A DNA stretch of 64,000 nucleotides from Branchiostoma belcheri (Eukaryota > Chordata > Leptocardii > Amphioxiformes > Branchiostomatidae). Each line of letters begins with the position of its first letter. Positions within the stretch are counted from its first letter, which is position 1. Under the pieces are notes generated by a model. The model was not told the origin of the DNA, did not search any database, and worked only from the letters and a program-made list of their open reading frames with translations. Positions 10,366 through 21,572 of this stretch are shown here, piece after piece. The stretch is taken from assembly GCF_001625305.1 (NCBI RefSeq), contig NW_017804598.1, forward strand, positions 1,199,267-1,263,266. Direction: 5' to 3'. The position numbers were made by a program, and so were the translations under genes.

Positions 10366-10517
10366 TAAAGCTAGGTACTGGGTACTCATTTTGATCTTTA
10401 CCGAGTAAGGAAATGTGACATTTTCCCCAAAAGCACATCACTGGGGCCTGCCAGGGATTCGAACCCAGAACCCTCAGATTAAGAGCCAACAACCCTAACC
10501 ATTTCAGACGGGATGCC
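10366..10517 (-). mobile_element. SINE with tRNA-like head, family 1
   Basis: Read on minus from 10517, a tRNA-like head carries an A-box-like AAATGGTTAGGG and a B box GGTTCGAATCC. A body follows with CTTTTGGGGAAAATGTCACATT down to about 10366. Mismatched acceptor and anticodon arms and the long non-tRNA body argue against a functional tRNA gene. Confidence 0.6.
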
Positions 10518-11240
10518 ATCCTTCAATATGAGAGCGCAAGATTTTTTCGCTTAAGTACGTCACCACTATTTATTGAGATCTAATTATCTATCCTATTTAT
10601 TTAGTACTGAAAAGTATTTGACTGTAAAAAACAAACGTGCTAATCGGTATTATGGGGATAAGTATATGTTATTCTTATATCCCATTTTTTTTCACCTTGA
10701 ATATTGTGTGCCACCACAATTCTTTATATGGTGATCTCAATTAATGGGATACTATCCCATTAAGAAAGAGATTCGGAAATTTTGTGTATGGTTCAGTTCA
10801 GTACGTACTAAATAAATGGGATAAATACAAAAGCTATGAGTCAACAGTTCTGTTGAAAAAAAACCACCCTAACCACAAGACCACCTTGCCGCGTACCGTA
10901 TACACAGTCTTCTACAACATGTTTACCGGTATTAGTCACCCAATCCAGTAATGTATGTTGCATTTTGAAGCTGACGTGACAGTTAATCCGCCTGCTGTCG
11001 CCACACCTGTTCCTGAAAGCCGTCCCACACACAGGGCGGCTATCTTTAGCTCAATGACATGCAGTCAACGCCCGGCGAAAGTAGCACGTCGGCAGATCGT
11101 CATGTGTCTGTGCGAAACTCGGAATTTTAACGATTTCTGTTGGATGCTGATCTTGGATGATGATAGAAAACAATTTTTTGGTAAAATAAGACGTTCCAAA
11201 TAATGATAACTCTCAAACACGACTACTGCAGCATGTTGGC
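10518..11240. other. Non-genic stretch
   Basis: No gene seen. Short open frames at 10841-11032 (minus) and 10955-11203 (plus) overlap each other and have no splice context. Confidence 0.5.
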
Positions 11241-11249
11241 AGCAGAACG

Positions 11250-11440
11250 TAGTGAGCCTGTGAGAAACCTGGACTTTCCACGGTTTCTGCTGGATGTTTG
11301 GACAATGTTGCAGAAGATAGAATTTTGCCCGTTGCAGACGATATTTTTCCGACACAATATTTGAAAACTACAGACGGATGCATGTCATTCTTGAATACGC
11401 AAGCGCAATCTTAAACGAAACGTCCTGCCAAAATTGCTAT
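11250..11440. repeat. Dispersed repeat, relative of 62215-62400
   Basis: The core GAATTTTGCCCGTTGCAGAC, then CGACACAA-ATTTGAAAACTA-AGACGGA, plus flanking GTGAGAAACCTGGA and GGTTT-TGCTGGAT, recur in the same order at 62215-62400. The two copies share many blocks but differ throughout, so this is an old dispersed element. Confidence 0.75.
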
Positions 11441-12682
11441 AGTAGTACGTATACGTTCTACGTTCTGCTGGCGAAAGTGGTAGAACAGTTTCAAATTGTC
11501 TTCTTCATAGAAATAGTGACGAAACTGAAGAAAGTAACAACATTCAAGCACAGTAGCTAGGTGGAAATAGGACAGAATTTTGAACTGTAGCTAATGAATT
11601 CCTAGTAAATTTGACCTCAGGGATTGATATAATGAGTAAAACAAATGAATCACTGTTATGTGTTCTGTTTAAAGCTTAGGTCAGCATATTGTGCATCTAG
11701 AGATCTGGATTTCTGTGCCTTGACTCCTACCTTTGCTTGAACCTTTGGCAATTCATTAGAAACTAAAATCAACCTACAGGCCGCTATTCATTGAGGTCAC
11801 AGGGGAAGAGGGAGGTAATGGTAGGTAATTGCATTATATCTAATGGCCTTTAACGCGTCAAAACATCTGAGATGTTCCAATACGAAAAATCATGGATTTC
11901 ACACCTCAGTGAAGTACTAGTAGTACTAGTATTCATTCATTATTGCGAATTTGAACACGATGAGTCCGTATATGTAGCTTCCCACTTGCTTCCAAAAGGT
12001 ATCAAATATGAAGATAGCTGACAAGTAAAAATATGACAACTTCTGTGCCTTTTAACACTTCCTCCCAGCCTGCGGGGGGTCCATTTTGACATCCAATCTG
12101 GCCTTCCTGTCAGTCTGTGGTTACATCATTCCCCTCACTTCCTGTCACGAAACTGTATTCAAATAACTACGGACACACACGCAAACAAACAGTCGACAAT
12201 CTCTCCCGAAAATTAAAAAAAAACTCTGTACATGTGTACACGGAAGCAACGCGAAGACCGTAACGCACCATTCATGACATATACAAACATTTTGTGGGGG
12301 TAAAACACACGGAAATGTGTATTTGTGCTTCCCCCTGCTGGGATGAAAGTGTAGAACCGTGTCTTTTTGAAAAGGGAATAATGGCTTGTTACTTTTGACC
12401 TGGTTTGTTGCTTCCCTGGAGGGGTCAGAAGTGTCAATATTACCATCTGTGTGAAACGTCAGTCACATCTGTGAGCTATGTAGGCCGTGTGTTTTGTATC
12501 CGAAGAATCTTTTTGAGTTCATATTCACGCATTTCATGTGAGGTCTGAGTCCTTTTATCTACCACATTCGCTTCTTTCTATGAAAAGTGAACTGACTCTA
12601 CGGTTGCCTATCTATACATTTTGAAATACAAGCCATGGCGACGCAATATTACCAAAACTTGCAATGCTCTACTTGAATTTAA
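11441..12682. other. Non-genic stretch
   Basis: No gene or recognised repeat. A long purine/pyrimidine-mixed stretch with short non-supported frames. Confidence 0.5.
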
Positions 12683-13018
12683 AGGCATCAATTGTAATTT
12701 CAGTGCGGCAAAACAAAAAAAAATATTCTGGAAGAGGAATCTGTTTAATATTGACTTTTACTGTCATTTCTTTGCACATGTTTGTCATTCTTTTATACTT
12801 AAAGTGTTTGAAATAGCCCCAAAACAAGCCACATGAGAAGTCCCTTTATTTTTGGGTACCACCCATATACTAGTAGTTAGAACCAGCCTACGATACAAGC
12901 AACCGTTTTTCATCAGTGACATCGCATTTTTGCTAGATTCAACTTACTACATTAAGTGAATGACCAAATTGACTTTAAAAATTGACTTTGAAAATCTGTG
13001 AAATTGCATTGGATGCCT
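12683..13018 (+). mobile_element. MITE family B, copy 1
   Basis: The terminal inverted repeats are AGGCATCAATTGTAATTTCA and TGAAATTGCATTGGATGCCT. The internal sequence, including AAGTGTTTGAAATAGCCCC and CATGAGAAGTCCCTTTATTT, recurs at 15145-15370 and, inverted, at 35010-35356. The flanks read TAA and TTA, compatible with a 3-base TWA target duplication as in PIF/Harbinger. No transposase is encoded. Confidence 0.8.
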
Positions 13019-13168
13019 TTATTAAGAAAGGAAACAATGAGACAATCATTTAATGTGAAGGCGGAAAAAGGTTGAAAAACGACAGTTCGGACGTTGCTCC
13101 ACCAGGCCAAAGTTTCTGACCGCGCCAGTGTAAATCAAAGCTCTTGCGGAAAGCTCAGGGGCGATTTT
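12796..13168 (+). repeat. Local direct duplication, left copy
   Basis: This segment is almost identical to 15143-15514. Only about five small differences are visible, for example GTAGTTAG versus GTACAGTAGTTAG. It includes the right two thirds of MITE B copy 1 plus about 150 bases of flanking non-element sequence, so the duplication is not transposition of the MITE. It ends exactly at the N gap. Confidence 0.9.
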
Positions 13169-13188
13169 NNNNNNNNNNNNNNNNNNNN
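13169..13188. other. Assembly gap (20 N)
   Basis: A run of 20 N; the true size is unknown. Confidence 0.99.
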
Positions 13189-14062
13189 TTTTTAAAAGCT
13201 ACTCCGCTGCTCGACCAATCAGGCTCGCTGGTCATTACGTAAACTGAGAGCTTCACTTTCATAATTTTTGGGAAGGGAAAAGACACTGGAAAAGAGAGTT
13301 TTACTGAGCGTTTGATGTCAGTTGTTTGCAAAACGTTTTGGGTAAAAACCTGCCAAATGCAAAGAATAATAATTTTCTGAAAACACAAGCCGTTTCCATT
13401 GTTTATCACACTTCGTATCGGCAAAATGTTGTCAAGTTGCAACACACAACCAGAGATATGCAGCCACACAAATCACCAAAAACGCCAGAAATAATCTGAC
13501 AACTTCCTATATAAAAACATTCGACTGCCAAAAGAAACGAAGCTGTCTGCTTTGAGCCACAAGTTAGATCTTGGTTTAGTTATGAGCGGCCTGGCGGACC
13601 GGGTCACTGCATGCATAAACTTTGATAAAGAGCCGCGCTTGGTAGTTCATACTCGGCCGTCATTATGCCGCGTTATCCTTTGTGTTCTTTCATGATTTTC
13701 ACAGACAACTCATAATTTTCTACCGAATAAAAACGCGTCTCTACCTGTGCACTGTCTTATTATTCTGAGTTTGTATCGACTGCAACACGTTTGTAACTAC
13801 TAAACTAGTGAACAGACATGATAAGAACTACTAGTAATTTTTATAAAATCTACGTTTTTATTAAAAAATACGATACTTACAAACTTCAGCAGAATGTTTA
13901 CATAATCTTACGGTAACTGCTAACAATAATCTTTTACGATTTACAGCATACAGCAAATAGTAGCCGCTTACAAAAAAAATCAGTTCCAACAAATTTACAG
14001 AGATAGTCCGTACTTTTCAGATAGAACATAGAACGTCGTGCGTGAAAATTATTTCCACAAGT
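13189..14062. other. Non-genic stretch between gap and decayed frame
   Basis: No coding frame is supported here. Confidence 0.5.
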
Positions 14063-14416
14063 CTAGGACAACGTGCAACGTAAATTCACATAATCAACAA
14101 AATTATATACGCTCATAATCTCATACCACGTCCGGGCAAGCTTTTTTCCAGGGCTATCTACTCCGGTATCGCGCGATAACTTTTCAGTGTTGTGATCTTG
14201 CTGATCGTCAATCTCCTCTGGGGGTAGGCCTAAAAACAAGTCCGTAACTCCAGAATACCCCGGCAGATTTTCTCCAATAAGGTCTCAGAATAGTCCATAA
14301 ACCTCCATCTGCAAATCTACGTAGGATACGGCCGTGAAAAAGATCGTCTACCGGCCCAAATGCTGCCGCAAAGCGCACAGCTTCTCCGCTCGCAAACAAG
14401 ACACGCCATCCGCCAT
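14063..14416 (-). pseudogene. Decayed 118-codon frame, product unknown
   Basis: On the minus strand an ATG at 14414-14416 (AAAATGGCGG, also a YY1-type motif) starts MADGVSCLRAEKLCALRQHLGR. A TAG follows, then the same frame continues to a TGA, then on through YSGVTDLFLGLPPEEIDDQQ and a charged stretch with KKLARTWYEIMSVYN to a final TAG at 14063. Only two stops in 118 codons, both internal, with acidic, proline and lysine-rich protein-like composition, suggest a broken coding exon or a mobile-element gene. Immediately upstream on minus are CACGTG and TGAGTCA motifs. I do not recognise the protein. Splicing around the stops cannot be excluded. Confidence 0.4.
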
Positions 14417-15142
14417 TTTGGGTGAGTCACGTGACCCCTACTCCCGCGAAATCTTAGCGTTCTTTTGGCTGTTCTTTTTACTGGACATATCCCCGGCCTG
14501 TTTTTCCAAATAGCGTCGCAGTAAGCTAAATACAGCGTGCTGAAAGGTCAATGACCCATTTTTCGGTGGGAGGGATGGGCGCCCTTGGAATGGCGACAAA
14601 AAATTGGCGATTTCGGCTCTTTCGGGCTTCAAAATGGACATTATGTAACCCCTACGACATATACAGCATTTTAAGAATGAAACTGTGGAAAAAATGTTCA
14701 TGGAAAGAGACAAAAAGGTGGTATTTTTTGAAAGATAAGCTTATAAACTAAAATCGTATGCGAGGCCGACACACTGCGCCGCTTTATATGTTGGGGAGGG
14801 GTGCTGGCGCATGGCACTGTTGACATTTACGAAAAAAAATTCATAAAAAATCAACACTTTGAGATATTAAAAAATGCTCGCATACGTTTGTTCCTATTAC
14901 TAGTGTGTGCCTTTCAACAAAATATGGTGAATAAAAACCAAAGCGCTAGCCAGAAAAATTGATTTTTCTAAAAAGGGGGCGTGGCTCATAACTCGAGATG
15001 ACGTCATGATTACGTCATCAAAATTTGCATAAATTATCATCTTGCACTAAGGTACTTACACAAAAAAAATCAATGACCATAGGTAATCCTAAGTAGTATT
15101 TTTAGGATGTCCCCAAAGTCCTCAGCCACCCTTCCATACCAC
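14417..15142. other. Non-genic stretch with CRE-like motifs
   Basis: The 91-codon minus frame at 14438-14713 is lysine/serine-rich and could be an upstream part of the decayed frame, but nothing proves it. Two TGACGTCA/TACGTCA motifs occur near 15000-15020. Confidence 0.4.
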
Positions 15143-15514
15143 CTTAAAGTGTTTGAAATAGCCCCAAAACAAGCCACATGAGAAGTCCCTTTATTTTTGG
15201 GTACCACCCATATACTAGTACAGTAGTTAGAACCAGCCTACGATACAAGCAACCGTTTTCCATCAGTGACATCGCATTTTTGCTAGATTCAACTTACTAC
15301 ATTAAGTGAATGACCAAATTGACTTTGAAAGTTGACTTTGAAAATCTGTGAAATTGCATTGGATGCCTTTAAGAAAGGAAACAATGAGACAATCATTTAA
15401 TGTGAAGGCGGAATAAGGTTGAAAAACGACAGTTCGGACGTTGCTCCACCAGGCCAAAGTTTCTGACCGCGCCAGTGTAAATCAAAGCTCTTGCGGAAAG
15501 CTCAGGGGCGATTT
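15143..15514 (+). repeat. Local direct duplication, right copy (contains truncated MITE B)
   Basis: Near-identical to 12796-13168. The MITE B portion lacks its first 110 or so bases; the break falls inside the element. The copy continues beyond the point where the left copy meets the N gap. Confidence 0.9.
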
Positions 15515-16252
15515 TCCCTCCAAATCTCACCCCGTCATCAAAATCTCTCCTAAATCCGGTCTTTTACTCTTGCCGATGACGCACAGAGATGATCCGTTGC
15601 CATGGCAACAAATTCATTAAACTGGATGTTACCGGCGGTAATAAGATCATGAGGCGTGCTTTTGCGGTGGGTCAGGCCCCAGGGGCAGGGAGGGACGAGG
15701 ATGTGGACCCCCGGGGGACAGCGGAGAGGGGGAAAAAGGAGCTTGGTCAGCATTCTGAAAATGCCTCGCATCACAAAAGTGTAGCCTTAGCCTCTACCAG
15801 GCTTCGGAAGCGGCTGGAAACCAAAGTTACTCCTTTAGCGGAGCAAATACCAGTATTCTCTTCATTTGGCTAAATTTTTCTATTTATTGTTGTTAGTCTG
15901 GTGGAGACTAACAGAAATCAGTGCTTAATTGGTAGCCTGGCATATATTTGTGTTTTGTATTCGCGTAGCTATTGAAAATAAATTGAAAAGGTATATTGAG
16001 ACAGGGAAGTGATAGTTAAATTTCTGTGTACAACATTTGAGACAAATAGATAAAAGTCTGGAGTAACTCAAAACGAACAAATTGATTTGCATGTAAAAAA
16101 ATCCTGTTCTTTGACTTTGTGTTGGTCGGACGTGGAAAGAACGCTGTCTACAATTGCAAGGTGTGCTTTGTTCCCGCTACTACAAAGTGCAGGAAGGAGA
16201 TCTGTAACTGAGCTGTATGTGCATCATTTCCTCAATAACTCAATTTAAAACA
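15515..16252. other. Non-genic stretch
   Basis: No gene supported. A 94-codon plus frame at 15589-15873 runs through a purine-rich segment without splice support. Confidence 0.45.
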
Positions 16253-16992
16253 ATTCCGAGATCTCATACCTCCATAGAATATGGGCTTGATATGTAAATG
16301 TAAATTTCTTCTTTAATTATGCAAATTACCTCTGCATTAACATGATATATGCATCATGATGTATGTTAACTTTTGATTAAGTTACAGATGTCCCAAGTAT
16401 GACATTCCCATCATTCACCATTAAGAAATCAAAGAATTTTTGCATAAATTATGCAAATTAGGTCATCATTTGCATAATTAGTATCTGCCTGCCATAGGTT
16501 ACATACATTTCATGTATGAAAGTAGTATAATGCAAAACACTGTAATTATAGAATTTCCTCATTAATTATGCAAATTAAGTCCTCATTTGCATAATTTGCA
16601 TTTAATCATGTACATCTCTCTCTCAGCTACCTACACACCAACAATCATGAAAATATGTTGTTCCTATCTGGACTTACTGGCTTTTAAACATTTCGCCAGA
16701 AAGTGCCCTGCAGTTCCAGAACAAGCTGCTAGGGGGACCAAACTCACACCACTTATTCCTGCAGTACCAAGGTCATCCACCAGGAGGCCCATATTTGACC
16801 TTGACGTTTGTCTTCCTAAGACTTACCAACATACCAAATATCATTACAATCCATAAAGGCGTTCTGAAGTTATGCTGACCACAAAGTTGCGGAAACACAG
16901 ACAGACAGACAGACAGACACACAGACATACATACATACAGACAGACACACCAAAAACAATACCTCCATTTTTCATGGAGGTAATAATTCTCC
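16253..16992 (+). mobile_element. Dispersed repeat family A, copy 1
   Basis: A TACCTCCAT near the left end (16267-16275) is complementary to ATGGAGGTA at the right end. The right end also folds on itself (ACCTCCAT-TTTTC-ATGGAGGT). Inside are three repeats of TTATGCAAATTA paired with CATTTGCATAA about 20 bases apart, then TGCAGTTCCAGAACAAGCTG, then a GACA/CATA microsatellite at 16899-16945. The same order is seen at 33001-33905. There is no coding capacity. Confidence 0.8.
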
Positions 16993-17979
16993 ATCGACGT
17001 CAATATGCCAACCTCTAACTACATGGTTAATCCCACTGCTGTACTGAAATTAATTTCTCTGCTTTGATTGTATTGCTGTAGACGATTTGGCAGTTCTGCT
17101 CACACCACTGAAACTAAACGTTTACTGACAAGTAGGTTTGGTTTTACTCCCACGAACGGTACTCAGATAGTAGTAGGTCGGTCCCTGGACACTTTTAGAC
17201 CGATCGCACTCAAACTGAGAGTGACACATGATTTAAGGCTATTCTGTTTCGATAAACTTCATACCAGTTTGAGTTAATGAGTTGTTGTATAGTGTAGAAT
17301 GTACAAGTATATGAGGTAAAAAGAGTGTACAGAATTGATGACGCAGGTGTTCTGGTAGTTTTGTGGTGTAACAGTCACGGTTTACAGGGTGAATGACCGA
17401 GAAAATATGGCGTAACAAGGTGTGGGTTATCTATGAAGTAGAATTAGCTTGGCCGTACATTTAGATGTACATTTTCACGAACTTACACTGTTATTTTATT
17501 CGGATTTCGCATGTATCAACATCCAAAATGTTGTAGAGAAAACTGTGTGTGGCTGTACCGAATTCGAAACGTGTACCAGGTAATTTCAATGAAGTTGGGG
17601 TAACAAGGTATGAAAAACTGATTTTGGTTTTGTCGTTCATACGTCATTCGCTAGGGGGAGCACGGGGTAAGCAATGGGGCAAGACAGACATTTTTGATGC
17701 GATCAACAGGTGGTTTATTTCACTCCAACGGGAGGACCGTCTAGTCAGGATAACACACACGGCTACTGTATGGGTTATTCACGGAAAACATTGGTTTAGT
17801 ACAGGCAGGAGAGAGAAAATTAAAAGCAAATGTTAATATTAGTAGCATTTGTGATATTGCCGAACTACATAGGCGCAGGTGTCACGACAATGACTATGTG
17901 CCATCCATTGTTTTGTTCGGCAATTAATTTGATACGGCGATTCTACATAATTTCTGACATCGATGTTCCCCTTAGTTCG
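16993..17979. other. Non-genic stretch
   Basis: No gene supported. Short frames at 17549-17836 lack splice signals. Confidence 0.5.
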
Positions 17980-19220
17980 TCTCCTGCCGGCCGACCTGGC
18001 CCGCCCGCCCGTCCAAGCAACAGTAAAACGGCCGTCCATCGCTCCCGGAAGGCCCGCCGTGGCTAAGCCGCTTTGTAAGGGCGGCGCGCGGGCACAAAGA
18101 ATCATACGTACCGCGGCGGAGGGATCATTGCACGCCAATATGGATTAATTTTATGCCTCGGCTTGGCGTATATATATTCTAAACGCCGTTTCGGCGCGGG
18201 GAATAGGGTTATGTTGGGTAGATTTTGCTCCGAGAGTCCGTGGCGGAAGCGAGAGAGGGGAAAAACACACACACGTATGACCTGCGGGGGCAAGCCATCC
18301 GCGACGCGGCGGAAGAGCCATTGAAAACGCGGCTTGGCCCGAGGGGACGGCCGGTTAATGAAATTTGTGGAGGGAGAGAAAAAAAAGAGAGAAGACTCGT
18401 CTGTTCTCTGCACATGCGCGGAGGCAAGCCAATTAACTTAGACCCGTACACCTTCTCTCATAAATTATTCAGCCATTTAATAATGCATGGGCCGCACTAT
18501 AGGATGGTACCTACGCTTTGCCTGGCGTTTCCAATCGGATAAAGACAGAAACGCGAGAGCCTGGGAGAGCCGCGCCGTGTGGTTGCCGCGTTGTGGATGG
18601 TTTTCGCACCGCCTTTTTTGTATCCCCCTCCCGTCCGTAGGATGGAGTCACCGTGCCGGGAACCTTGGACATAAGAGTCACGATCGGGGGAAAAAAACAA
18701 AAACAAACCGCGGCAGCTGTGTGAGGAAAGCACCTAAGGAAGCTGGCGGAAATACGCGAAAATGCCCGGATCCAGAAAGGGTTTAATAGCCCCACAGAAC
18801 ACCTTTCTGGAAAATATCATCCGCAGATCCAACGGAACACGTACGTACTTTTTTCTACCTTTCGTAGTATTTTTCCTTCCTTCTGTGAGTGATAGAAAAG
18901 TCCTTAGCTAGGTCTGACAGGTTGTTTGTTCTGTATTAGTGAGAACCACGTTCGCACGTTTGCCGTGTGTGCATCGTGCTTTGCCGGTCAGCTGGGCGGG
19001 AAAAGAGCTTCCACGCCGTCATGCCCCGTTAACCCCACAACGCGCGGTAACAGATTGGACGTTTTTAGGTTCAGGAGGTGGGGAGAAAGGGCACCGGCCA
19101 CACACACTCTTTATGGCTCGCTCCGGTGCAAATATATCTCCGTCTATAATGTCTGGCATCTCCCTATACTCTAGCAGCCGTGAGTGGATTATTGCCCTTG
19201 TAGCTTCGATATTGGTCTGA
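17980..19220. promoter_or_regulatory. CpG-rich unique block, candidate regulatory region
   Basis: GC and CpG content rise clearly over the surroundings (for example GGGCGGCGCGCGGGC near 18080). Homeodomain-like AT islands are embedded (ATAAATTATTCAGCCATTTA near 18460). No repeat family is recognised. Open frames on both strands here are the usual by-product of high GC and no exon is proven. Confidence 0.3.
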
Positions 19221-20221
19221 CCGAGACCCGAACGGGGCAGAAAAAGAGGAAAAATGATACGCCATGTAAGTAACCTCCCTCGTGACCGCTGTACGATAAC
19301 AGACGGTCAAAAGCTACACAAGGACATCGCCTATCATTCTACAGTAGTCATTTGGTGCCGTAAATACAGTGAGAAACGTCTAGAAAAAAAAGCACACACA
19401 CACACACGGCAACAACAACATTGACGTACCGATCTATTTCGACCTTTTCCATCGAAGCGCTCCGCCCGATAATAAAGACAGCAGACGGATTAACTGTTAC
19501 AGCAAAGTCCGTCCGGCTGTAATAACATAAGTCCGAGTCTACATCAATACACTGGGATAAAAGCCAGGATAACGGCTGGCTCTTGCTCCTAACGCCGGAG
19601 CTGTCCTTGGTGATGAAATGGTCTTTGTGGGATGAAAGCTGCCTAGTTATTCCAACACATTCTAAGAGAGAGCTCGAGAGAGAGAACTCAAAGCAGTGCT
19701 ACGATACTGTCGTCTGATCTCCTCTTCTCTAAGACTGTCTGACACTTGACTTAGCTCTGTTTTGTAGATCCGGTAAGCTCTCAATTACTGCCTCAGCCCC
19801 ACAAACTGCGCTATGGAGCACAGCCGGGCTTTTCGGAACGGAGATAGGGTAGAGTCAAGTTAGGACTGCCTGCCAACTGTCTGTCTTTTTAAATTCAATC
19901 TCCTTTAGCGTTGGAACATAACCATAAGACTTGTACGGTCGGATGACCTATGCTCACACGAAACAAGAGAGACGTATATACGTGCTTGTGTGTGTGTGAA
20001 ATACGGATACACAGGAGTCGTTAAGATAACAGGTTGGCAGGCTGGTATTACAGGCGATCTTGTGGTAATGACTCGGTGCCGTGTCATGATGGCGACTTCC
20101 CGCCCTCTCATTACCATCCCCCCGCCGGCGGCCCGTCAATAGCGTGACAGGTCAGTCCTCAGTGGCGAGTGGCCACCCAGGGGGTTCAACAGCCTGAGAC
20201 TGAGAGAGGAGATACGTGCTT
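19221..20221. other. Non-genic stretch
   Basis: It includes a CA-rich run near 19393-19408 and a GAGA run near 19670. A GATCCG|GTAAGC donor-like site occurs near 19770 but no exon can be assigned. Confidence 0.45.
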
Positions 20222-20394
20222 CTCTCCAGGCAGAGGTTTGGGTTTTGGCTTATATTTGGCGTGTTTTTAGGCTTTTTATCGGGCTGTCTTTTTTGCACTG
20301 GTGTCTATTTTTTTACGCCAACACAGTGCAAAAAGAAAGCCCAATAAAAAGCCTAAAACACGACAAAAATAAGCCAAAACCTCTACTTGGAGAG
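20222..20394. mobile_element. Hairpin MITE family D, copy 1
   Basis: A nearly complete palindrome. The left arm begins CTCTCCAGGCAGAGGTTTGG and runs through GGCTTAT, GGCGTGTTTTTAGGC and GCACTG. The right arm is its reverse complement, ending CCTCTACTTGGAGAG. The arms are about 75 bases with a short centre. Confidence 0.85.
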
Positions 20395-21262
20395 TAATAT
20401 GTAAGATGTGCCCTCAGAATAACATCGTCGTCATTGGACGGAAAATTAATGCACGTAAGCGGCTGTGTGTGTGCGTGGGTCCCGCCGGCAAATATTGGCG
20501 AGCGGCGAACGGGGAGACCTCCGCTAACAAAGGTCGAGTGGCAGCCGGCGATGTTACAGGAAAACCCCGTACTTCTCTACTGAAGTAACACAGGGACACT
20601 TACGGCTATAGCAAAGGATATACCTTCTCTAGTCCTAGGATATATAAATCTTATCTCTTCAATGTAGAACATCCAGATATTAAGCAGTGTTGAAAAAGAA
20701 AAAAAAGGCATGATACAATTCTAATCGGTTGCTCTTTTTGGTTCTGCGTCGGCCATTTTTTTTATGGCGTCCGTGTCTGCCTCTTTAGAGTGGTCGGATT
20801 GTTCTCTATATATCCGCAATCTGTATTGAATTGTATCTCTAGATTAAGATTAAGAGTTGTTGCTTTGGTGAGGTAGGCAGCACTTCAGTGATGCGTTTTC
20901 CTTGTCGCTTCTATTTGGAGATGGCCTCGCGTCACGATTCCGTGACAACACCTTACAACCCGCAATCTATGTTTCCCACACAGACGTCCATATTAGCTGT
21001 ATATATATGTACCAGACCGTACCTCCAAAGGTTGTCGTGATTTTATATAACACGGCTTTTCTATAGCCTTCCCGCTATACCCTTGCCAGCTCATGCACGG
21101 CCTCTGTAATAGCCGCTGACGCGCATTTTAAAGCGATTGTGCCGTGCCTTTGTGAACCAGCCGGCTCTCATCATGGCCGGCGTCCGTGGCAAAGCCATGC
21201 ATGTACGTACACACAGTCACCGCGGTTTTACACAGGGTTGGGCACCATGAGGCCACAGTTTA
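20395..21262. other. Non-genic stretch
   Basis: No gene or recognised repeat. GC-rich patch around 20460-20570. Confidence 0.5.
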
Positions 21263-21572
21263 CTCTCCAAGCAGAGGTTTGGATTCTGGCTTATTTTTAG
21301 TTTTGATGTTTTTTTTTATCGGGCTTTCTTTTTTGTACCTGTATCTGTCATGTTCTCCAAAAGGACGAAATTCGGTTAAATTCAGCATTTGAAATGTTTC
21401 TTTTTAAATTGGACGGTATGTTTTCCAAAATTTTAAAAATACTTTTCATAATAGGTCCTGTTTCACATCTCAAACACAACAAAACTGTCCATACGTAAAA
21501 TAAATACCAGTGCCCGATAAAAAAAGCATAAAATCACGCCAAAAATAAGCCAAAACCCAAACCTCTGCTTGT
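21263..21572. mobile_element. Hairpin MITE family D, copy 2
   Basis: It starts CTCTCCAAGCAGAGGTTTGG and ends with the reverse complement (AATAAGCCAAAACCCAAACC then TCTGCTTG). The centre is longer than in copy 1, about 150 bases. The preceding bases are TA, as on the right side of copy 1. Confidence 0.8.

Noticed and set aside
18090..18135. Resemblance of GCGGAGGGATCATTG to the 3' end of 18S rRNA / ITS1 junction
   Set aside because: Only about 15 bases match loosely and no rRNA sequence precedes it.
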